This document shows, in pieces, positions 56,401 to 64,000 of a stretch of 64,000 nt of DNA. The notes beneath the pieces were generated by a model, which saw only the letters and a program-made list of their open reading frames with translations, was not told the origin of the DNA and searched no databases. The stretch spans positions 1,178,001 through 1,242,000 of the forward strand of contig OX637628.1 of NCBI GenBank assembly GCA_951802195.1, in the 5' to 3' direction. Source of the DNA: Tausonia pullulans (Eukaryota; Basidiomycota; Tremellomycetes; Cystofilobasidiales; Mrakiaceae). The position numbers and the translations under genes were made by a program. Positions within the stretch are counted from its first letter, which is position 1. The number at the start of each line of letters is the position of its first letter.

Positions 56401-59138
56401 GACGCCTGATTGTCCTCACGCTGGACAAATCCGCATGTGTGCAGGTGGGCGAGGAGGGCCGAGGATGCAGAGGGGTGGGTGACGCCGAGGAGTGCAAGCC
56501 GTGTACGTAAAAGGCCGACAGAAGCTCGGCTAAGGTGAGCGGAGGAAGATGGTGGTGGCTCGAAGCGGGACGTTGAGCCCTGGAAGGGAAAAACCGAGAG
56601 ATGATCGCTGGTAGTGTTGAGACTTGAAGCCGGCGCCGTCGCAGTGACTCCGTTCGACCAAGATGGCAGGTCCGGGCTCTTGAGGAAGTTCGCAACGAGT
56701 GAGAGGAAGGATGTAGAGAAGAAGAAATGGTGGGCAAAATCGATCGGCTCAAGAGACGTCGCAAAGGATCCCTCAACCTCGAGCAATCCGAGAAGGGCAT
56801 CGGAACGGGCCAGCTCCTCATTGTGAAGCCGGGCCTCAAGAGCTTTGATGGCGTCGTCAAGCTCGAAGGAGGCTAGTCCCTCGCTGGGCTTGACCGTACG
56901 GTTCTCGCAACCCCGTTGGAGAAGCTCCAGCTGAATCTGCAGATTCGCGAGGACGATGGCGGCCTCTGCAAACGTGATCGACTCTGACCGTGCCAAGGTA
57001 AGAAAACTGGAGGCGTTACCTATGAACGTCTCGCGCAAACGGCCAAAGTCGATGTCGAAGGCATCCTCTGCGAGCTTGCGAGGGCGGCACCGTCCTAGCG
57101 ACCTCGCAGAGTTCCGTAGGCAGCTCGGATGGACGACGATAGAGCACGGCCCTGAGCAACCGTAAGCCTGCATGGTCGTACCCCACAGTGGGAGATTACA
57201 GACGCAACAGAGCGTGAGCGCAAACAGATTGACAAGCTGCAAGTGGTGCTCGCCAAGCCAGAGCTCGGTGCGCACGCTAAGTCCGGCCTCGACTTGATCC
57301 GTCCGACCCCTGCGGGCGCAGGGCACCTTGGAGAAGGTGAGAACAGCCGAAGGGGCCCTTAGCGGCACTATCGGGACCGAACGAGAGGAGTCTAATTGAT
57401 CGGAAAGTGAGGGCGGGGTTGAACTGGAGGAGCAGGTCGATATGAAGCGGGTCGTCACTGTGGACGAGCGAGGATGATAGCAGCCGTGGTGGCTGACGTC
57501 CTCGCAGAGTGTACACCGAAGACAGAAGCCTTCCACGATGGTTTCGCAAGTTTGGCAGAGTGAGCTGGGCGGGCGGGTGACCAACGACGACGACGAGGGG
57601 CAGGATGGCAAGGCGGGCAGGAGATGTGGGATAAAATGATGGTCGTGCAGTTCGAGGGCAGCCTGTCGGTTCATCTCGTATTGGTAGAGATCCTTTTCGT
57701 AAGTAATGACGGGGAAAGGTCGACCAATTCTACAAAGATCAGGAACAATGAGCTGTCAGGCATGAATCTGACGTCTGAGGATTTGAAACGCGGAAACCTA
57801 CGAGACATGGCCGATGCCCTTGGGCCAAAACGTCGTGAGGAGCGCAAGAGCGCCTGACCGAGCGGTCGATGAGCCGTGCGAGACGATAGAAAGAAGATCG
57901 AGATAGCAATCTGGTTTACGCTCGATGAGGAGGGAGAGCACGCGATGGACGCGGTAGACAATCGCGAGAAGGGGCGACTTGAGTGGGAGCGGGAAAATGT
58001 CGAGGATGTGGGCGAGGAGAGATGGTAAGAGCGAGGCGACCGTTTCGCGAGGTTCCAGAGAGACCGGCCGGTACGAATGGCTCGGAGATGTAGGGGAGAC
58101 GTGGTGGTGCCAACCGTTTCCACCCCCTCCCGGAGCCGCCGGGACGGTGGCGTCCGAGGAGATGACCTGGATCGCGGGACTGCCTGCGAGCGAGGCGCCT
58201 GATGCTCCCAAAAGAGCTGATGATGCCGTGTATGGTTTTGTGTCCTCCTCCAGACCGCCTCGTAGAACGTCCTCCCAGAAACGAAGGACACGCTCGCCCC
58301 AGAGACCGCCACCGTGGCCCTCTGGGCCGCCAAGACTGCCGAGAGCGAGCCCCGCCCAAACGCGCATCACAACCTCGCTGACCGATACTACGGTGGCTTC
58401 GTCGTTCCTCTCATGAGCCGAGGCGATGAGGAGCGTGGCGATGTCGAGAAGGGACGCCTGCAGCGCGAGCGGAGGGCGGTGCGGACGAGGCCGAGGCGTC
58501 GGGGCCAGAGCGTCGCGGGCGAAGAGAGAATCGAGGAGAGCGAGCAGTCGCGGCACGAGGAGGCTTGGGTCTTGGAGCAGCGCTGGGTGTGCCCGTCGAG
58601 ATGAGGGGGAGGCTGGAACTGGCGTCAAGGGCGCTTGGCTGAGAGATATAAGATTCGTTCAGTCGAGACGGCGCGCTGATGAACGGAGACATTCTACTCA
58701 CTCGCGGAAGATGCCCAAGTTCTCGCTCAGGATGAGAAGATCTCGAAGTTGTTCTACCAACTCTCCGGTCTCCTCCCGATCATCCTCCGCATCCCGAGCC
58801 CGCTGTTTGCCCTTGTCTTTAGCCCGGGAGCTGCCGCCTGTCGTCCTGGCCTCAGCGGCTAGCCCGAAGAGCCCGTCGCCGGCAACCGCGCGAGCCTCCA
58901 GCCGGCCAAGTAGATAGTCGAGGAGCTTGTACGTTTCCTGTAGGCCCCTCTGGATAGTCTTGGATGGGCGTTTCGGAGGCAGGTCGATGGGAGGCGGGAT
59001 AATGAGTGGTGGGGGACGACGTTGATGGACCGGGGACGACATGTCGACAGGGCTTGAGAGTGAGAGCGGGAAGGTGTCGAGTGAAGCGACGAGTTGGGTC
59101 GGAGGCTGATGCTCCCCCCGAGATATGTGTACCGCCAT
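50403..59138 (-). CDS. very large protein with paired cysteine clusters, possible UNC80-type scaffold
   Basis: More than 20 exons over 8.7 kb, about 2,500 aa. The proposed start MAVHISRGEHQPPTQ at 59138 leads to KTIQRGLQETYKLLDYLLGR. Helical, HEAT-like segments follow (LVPRLLALLDSLFARDAL; SLLPSLLAHILDIFPLPLKS; RSGALALLTTFWPKGIGHVS). About a third of the way in are two cysteine clusters: CQTCETIVEGFCLRCTLCED, then HHGCY, and later CCVCNLPLWGTTMQAYGCSG with HPSCL, resembling C1/PHD zinc modules. More helical repeats run to KALRCLRTGMRAGEEK and, over a last intron, ELRTAERLSSAGAFL. The layout recalls fungal proteins that I remember as related to the NALCN-channel scaffold UNC80; that link is a hypothesis. 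Many exon borders in 52-56 kb are not fixed. Confidence 0.6.
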
Positions 59139-59468
59139 GGCCTGATGCTGGAGTGAGGGTGTTGGTTGGCCGTCGGATGAGGGCGAAGGTCGAGGTGGAA
59201 AGAGTGGTCTCGGTCCATGCGGAGCGCTGCAAGGGATGCCCGACTCGCTCAAGAACAAATGAAGACTTGCTCCTTGAGACGAACTATGGATCCAAGAATA
59301 TATCCTTGAGACATATCGAGCTATGCACTAGGAACTAACGCTGCTGAAGGTGAAGGTACACGTCATAATTCGCGACAAGCAAGACGGCGATGGTTCAGGG
59401 CGCGGGATCGGGCTCGACGCGACTGTCCCTTCTTTGCGCCAACGTCCACTACCAACCCTCCACCCCTT

Positions 59469-61365
59469 ATGCCTAACCTCCAGCGCGTGAGCCTTGCTGA
59501 AGAGACTGCGCAAGCATCTTCGGCACCATCCCGGTCCAGCACACGCAGTAAGGGCAAGGCGCCCGCCAAGGCGAAGATCTCTGACGACGATGATGACGAG
59601 AACTCAGGCAGCGCGTCTCACTCGAGCGACGACATCGATGGCTCGGACTTTGAGGAGACCCGGCGCGCTGTGCAGGAGAAGAAACGTAAGACTCAAGGAA
59701 GGAAGGAGGAGGGATCCGGCTGGGGAAAGAAGGCCAAGCTCGATCTATCCACGGAGGACGACAACGAGGACGACGACTTGAGCGACGTGGAGGGGGAGGA
59801 TAGCAGCGACGGCGACGACGAAAAAGGCAGCACACAAAGCTCATCGTCGGTCAAGGCGGTCCGCAAGGTGGTGAAGGCGCCGACCACAGGTCATGGTAAG
59901 CTACAATGAGCCTAGGGTATGCTTCTAGACAGCTGATGTTGATCCGCCACTTGTTTGTCAGTCCCTGCGGGGAGGGTTTCGCAGAACACCTGTTTGTCGC
60001 TTTTCTCACAGATAGATCCGGCTCAACGCTGACATGAGTCCCCATTTTGCAGTCAACTTTCTGTTCGACCTGACGAAGCCAGAATGCAACGATCGCGAGT
60101 GGTACTGGGCCAACGAATCCCGCGTCCGGCTCGCCCAGAAGGAGTGGAACGCGTTCTGTGAGGAGTTCACCAACAAGCTCATGGAAATAGATACGGAGAT
60201 CCCTTACCTGCCACCCAAGGACATCGTTGTGAGTCATATACCCTGACGTTCAAGAAAACGGCCACTCTCGCCTCCCCCCCCCCCCCCCTCTTTGGTGCAA
60301 TGCTGATTCGAATGCACTCTCTGAAGCACCGGCTTGCGCGAGATATTCGGTTCTCCAACGACCAGACTCCATACAAAAAGAACCTTTCAGCCTCCTGGTC
60401 CCGCGGAGGTAGGAAGGGAATTTTTGCTCACTGTGATTAGTCCATGTATCTCTCGTTATACGGCGTATATACGCTGACGATCTTTTTGCACGCCAACAAG
60501 ACCATGTCATGATTATGCCGTCAAACCGCTCGATGTTCGCCGCCGGGGTCTGGGGGCCGGGCAAGGATGAGCTCGCCCTGATACGGTTTGTTCTCTCTGA
60601 GTGAAGAGTGAATAAACTGCCTCATCGAAGGCTGACACGAGCTGGGTCTGCCAACAGCACCTCGATCCTTCGTTCGTCCAAACCGCTCCGCAAGGTCCTC
60701 GCCAAGCCCGAGTTTGTGGCCGAGTTCGGCGAGCCAAAGCCGTTCCCAGCGGAGAAAAAGAAACCCAAGAAAAAGATGAAGAAGGGGGAGAACAGCAACG
60801 ATGACGATGATGAGAGGGACGACGATGAGAGCCAGCCGACGGAGAGGCGCCGCCGTCGGAGCGTCTTTGGTGGGGAGGATGCCCTCAAGGTCGCTCCCAA
60901 AGGCATGGACAAGAACCACCCTGATATTGAATTGCTCAAGGTGCGTGGACTCTCAGCTTCGCTGCCAGCTGGAGAGCCAGATGAGCTCTGACGCCCATGA
61001 AGCACCTGCCTCACAGCTTCGATCGGTTGCTGTAATCAAACAGTGAGCTTGTCTTACTCATAAATAGTATCTCTTGTACGGCCTACTGACGATTTTGCGA
61101 TCTGTCCTCGATCGTTTTAGCTATACCGACAAGGAGGTGCTCTCGCCCAAGTTCCAGGACGAGCTCATCCGCGTCGCCGAAATCGCGCGTCCTTTCGTTC
61201 ATCTGTGCGTATAGCTTTGTCTTCGTCGTCCAGTCGTCTCATGCAACTTGCTTACGATCTCCCTTGGATAGAATCAACTCTATGGTCGTGATACCTGCCG
61301 ACGGTATCAGCGATGCGACCGAATCGGGCGACGAGGATGAAACGACGGAAGGGGATAACGCCTAA
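59469..61365 (+). CDS. DUF2461 family protein with acidic/basic nuclear-type N-terminus
   Basis: The N-terminal exon encodes MPNLQRVSLAEETAQASSAP, a Lys/Arg patch (RSKGKAPAKAK) and long Asp/Glu/Ser runs with KKRKTQGRK, likely disordered and nuclear. The DUF2461 domain follows over several exons: FLFDLTKPECNDREWYWANE, RVRLAQKEWNAFCEEFTNKL, LPPKDIVHRLARDIRFSNDQ, TPYKKNLSASWSRGG, MFAAGVWGPGKDELALIR, KVLAKPEFVAEFG, HPDIELLKYTDKEVLSPKF. A C-terminal acidic tail ends TTEGDNA. The family is widespread in bacteria and fungi, without known function. A Lys/Asp-rich insert (KKKPKKKMKKG) interrupts the domain at 60,760-60,860. The giant gene's start is 330 bp away, head to head. Confidence 0.85.
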
Positions 61366-61646
61366 TCTTATTGAAAGAGGAGAGCTTGCCTGCTGGAGAT
61401 TCATCACCTGTATTTTCATACTCAGAAACAGAGTAGAACCAAGTTAAATTCGTCTCAATAGCTCTACAGACAAGAGAAGGGACGTCAGGCAGGATCTAAC
61501 GAGGAAAAGAAATTCGACAGCAGGGGGAGACCGAGCCTCACATGAGTAAAAGAAGAGAGACGATGGTTTGCAAAGGCGGACTAACCAAAGAAGATCTAAT
61601 ACAGGGCGAAAGGAGCAGAAAAAGGTCAAGCAGGTCGGGAACAAAG
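61366..61646. other. convergent intergenic
   Basis: Purine-rich on the plus strand. No gene. Confidence 0.4.
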
Positions 61647-61963
61647 CTAGACACCAGGCGAACGCGCAGGAGGGGAGAAAGATTCGAGTGGAGATACTAC
61701 TGAGAAGATCACGTTGAGGTCGGTCTTCTTGAACTCGGGCCCAATCTCGGCAGAAGAGATATCATCGAGCTCGGCGTCGATCTTAGCGTTGTTGTCAATC
61801 TCCAGATTGAGGGCGAAGGTGCCACGAGAGATGAAAGTGACAGCGAGAAGGATCACGCCAATGACTGTAAACTTTGGGGCGACACTTTGATGTCAGAGAT
61901 TGTGCGGACGCAACGGCTGTTAGAGGAGTGCCTCGCCGCATCCGAGCCCGACTAAATTTCATC
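61647..61963 (-). CDS. possible small secreted protein, unrecognised
   Basis: A 10-nt first exon (61954-61963) spliced over 61865-61953 to 61647-61864 gives 75 aa beginning MKFIIGVILLAVTFISRG, a signal-peptide-like stretch, then LNLEIDNNAKIDAELDDISS and EIGPEFKKTDLNVIF. There are no cysteines. The donor (GTCGGG) is weak and the tiny first exon rests on phase only, so the start may be wrong. No family is recognised. Confidence 0.3.
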
Positions 61964-62619
61964 TCTCCTCCGCTTACACAACCACCTGCTTAACCGACTT
62001 GCACGTTCAAAGTTGAACATGTGGTTTTGTGTCCGTCGTCTGGACCGGGTCTTAAGTGTTCAAAACATGTAATTGGTCGGCCTGCCCTCACAGAAGTCAA
62101 GATAAGGTCCAGCCGGCTCGACGAGTATCACCAACGGCAGTCGCCGCGTTATCGCTATACCCATGGGCTCACGGGCTAGCTAGGGTCCTGCAGCAGAATC
62201 AGGCGAAAATAAATCGTCTCCATAGTTTTCAAGAAACCGAAGACCAATCTCCGAGACCACCTCTTAATCACTGCCCGCTCTTGCTTGGCCTCTGCCGATG
62301 AGCGGCGTGTGGTCACTTGTGCGGCTCGTACACGATGACGGTCCTACGGTGCTGCTGCTAACTGGCTGATCCGAAGTTCTGGCCGATAGTAAGGCGAGGG
62401 GACAGAGAGAGAGGGCGTTCGGTGAATTTTGGAGGGCATTCGACAACGCGGCGCGCCTGCTCTCTCCTATTCTTTCAGCACAGCTCGGTGCGCTCTACTT
62501 ATCTAGATGGTGGAGCAGAAGCCTGCGACGATGGCCTTCATCTCATGCTGACACATTCGACATCATTGGGGGACACTGCCTCTTCCGAAGAGATCCATAT
62601 TACCACCGTTTCTCTCCAT
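61964..62619. other. intergenic with a repeat relic
   Basis: 62,104-62,147 matches the conserved flank of the tRNA-bearing repeat (GGTCCAGCCG-CTCGACGAGTATCACC), a fourth, heavily truncated trace. No tRNA sequence remains. Otherwise nothing. Confidence 0.5.
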
Positions 62620-64000
62620 CTACGCCTCAGCACTCTCCTCCTCGACCGCGTTAATCTCCCACTCGCCGCCGATGTCCCACCTACTTCCCGGCGCACACGC
62701 GCTGACGTACTTAGTGAATTTCATCACCTTGGCATCTCGCAGGACGAGCAGCAGCGAGTTGAAACTCGGCTGAATCGTCAGGAGTGGCGCTCCGTCGTCT
62801 TCGTCGTCGTCGCTGTCATCCTCGTGGTCTGCTGGAACGCCTCCGTTCGGGATAGCCGCGGCCGAGCTCGCAGCCTTTGCGGGCTTGGAGGCCTGGTAGA
62901 CTGCCGGGTCCTCTCCCTCGTCTGGAGGGGCCATGTAACACTGCAGAAGGAGAACAAGGCCGAAGTCAGCGCAGCCCAGTGGTGAACCCAGGCTTCTACG
63001 ACTCACCTCCCAACCACCGAACTTATCCCCGCCCTCTCGATCTTCCCATGCCTCTCCCGGGGTGAGACCAAGCCTCAGGTCTAGGTGGGCCTCCTCGTCA
63101 TCACCCCGGGCAAGCGTGTAGTCCAGCCCTGGCCGGAAACGACGAGCCTCAATCTTGTGCGCCAGCGGAACGAATGCAGTGAGGAGTGCCAGCCACGCCC
63201 GGAACGCCGACGAAGGAAAGACCTCGGTGAGGAGCGTGTGGAGTGTTGCCGTCGGTTCTTCCGTCGTCGGCGCCGCTGTTGGCGAAGGCACGAGATCGAG
63301 GTACCGCTGACGCGTGGAGGGGCCGACGACCTCCCAGCCGGTTGAGTTGGCAACTCCGGCATCCATGGGGGGGATGAGACCCGTTTCCTGGCGCTGCTTG
63401 TGTAAGAGGCCATCTTTCTGGTCCTGAGCGAGAAGCATCTCCTCAAGCGGACCCGCCACATCCGGATGAAGGAACTTGGCAAGCTGAAGAACTGACTGGT
63501 CGCCGAACTCGGCGGCGAGCGCTGAGAGCGTCTTCAGTTGCAAGTACTGTGGGTGGAGCCACGGCTTGAGGAAAGTGATGTCCTCGGCCGTCAGCGGTGT
63601 TTCGGGGAGGATGGGCGGGGCCTCGTAGGGTTGAGATCGAGAGGAGACGAGCTTCTGCGTCTGAGAAGAGAGGAGAGAGAGAGAGCATCAGGCCAGTGCT
63701 ACATGATCACCGGCAGCGTACACTCACAATCTGCTCAAGCGAGCTCTTCTCAGCGACACCCGTCTCCGGCTCATGTCCAAACTCGCCCTCGACAGGCTTG
63801 TGGAACCATCCGCTGATGCTAAGCCTCTCTTTGCCCTCCTGGACGACGACCTCCTCAACCGAGTGGTAGCTCTTCCCCGGCTGGACCTCGAAGAACACAA
63901 ACTGACCCCACCGCGGGTGAATGACCTTGGTCGGGACCACGTCCGAGCCGACCTCGTCCCGCCAGGTGGCGGCTGTCGCGGCGTCGCCCTGGTCTAGGGC
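62620..64000 (-). CDS. Tpa1/Ofd1-type prolyl 3,4-dihydroxylase, C-terminal part
   Basis: 2-oxoglutarate/Fe(II) oxygenase that hydroxylates ribosomal protein uS12 and, as Ofd1, controls sterol/hypoxia signalling in fission yeast. The gene enters from beyond 64000. The catalytic domain end shows [20 protein letters not shown] then [20 protein letters not shown], which holds the last metal-site His (the H of SYHS) and the R-x-S 2-oxoglutarate motif. The Ofd1 C-terminal domain follows: [92 protein letters not shown], then [20 protein letters not shown] and [19 protein letters not shown] 66-nt intron without stops (GTGAGT...CTGCAG) splits GGWE from CYMAPP. Confidence 0.92.

Overview
The window is nuclear DNA of a GC-rich fungus, most likely a basidiomycete. 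Nearly all genes carry many short introns (about 50-150 nt, GTGAGT/GTGCGT-type donors, CTGAC/CTAAC-like branch points, CAG/TAG acceptors). Intergenic gaps are short and gene strands alternate. The protein set is fungal: a siderophore transporter, HSP104, SUR7/PalI membrane proteins, CHZ1 and a Siz/PIAS ligase. Genus cannot be fixed from the sequence alone. All gene models are hand-spliced, so small exons may be wrong.

Layout. 1-3,000: a LINE reverse-transcriptase scrap, a poly(A)-ended retroposon module and a tRNA-Ala(CGC). 3.0-11.0 kb: siderophore-iron transporter, NudC, and a SUMO E3 ligase on the minus strand. 11.4-12.8 kb: repeat copy 1. 14.8-25.2 kb: a large dual-specificity phosphatase, a DUF4604 protein, a basic/acidic nuclear-type protein and a histidine phosphatase. 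25.7-27.2 kb: repeat copy 2. 27.7-42.4 kb: HSP104 with a small relic copy behind it, SUR7/PalI-1, ribosomal protein eL32, SDH assembly factor 1, histone chaperone CHZ1 and the ADP/ATP carrier. 43.1-45.4 kb: repeat copy 3, inverted, with nested retroposon tails. 45.6-64 kb: SUR7/PalI-2, a secreted GPI-type PEBP protein, an 8.7-kb gene for a very large cysteine-cluster protein, a DUF2461 protein, a small secreted-type ORF and the end of a Tpa1/Ofd1 prolyl hydroxylase running off the window.

The most striking content is the ~1-kb repeat present three times. Each copy carries an intact-looking tRNA-Ser(CGA) with an 86-nt intron at position 37/38. Each also carries, on the same strand, what reads as a circularly permuted tRNA-Thr(CGT): the 3' half lies before the 5' half, 4 nt apart, with a T7-T8 Pol III terminator one base after the 5' half. 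The permuted halves form a complete cloverleaf (7-bp acceptor and 5-bp anticodon stems), are identical in all three copies, and are split exactly at the canonical intron site. Around these tRNA genes lie copy-number-variable minisatellites and poly(A)-ended retroposon tails whose sense strand is opposite to tRNA transcription.

Functional links. The iron transporter has one perfect and one near-perfect ATCWGATAA-type GATA site upstream. HSP104 has a heat-shock-element-like site and a TATA box. Several genes are housekeeping (eL32, ADP/ATP carrier, SDHAF1), so this is an ordinary euchromatic region invaded by a tRNA-bearing repeat.
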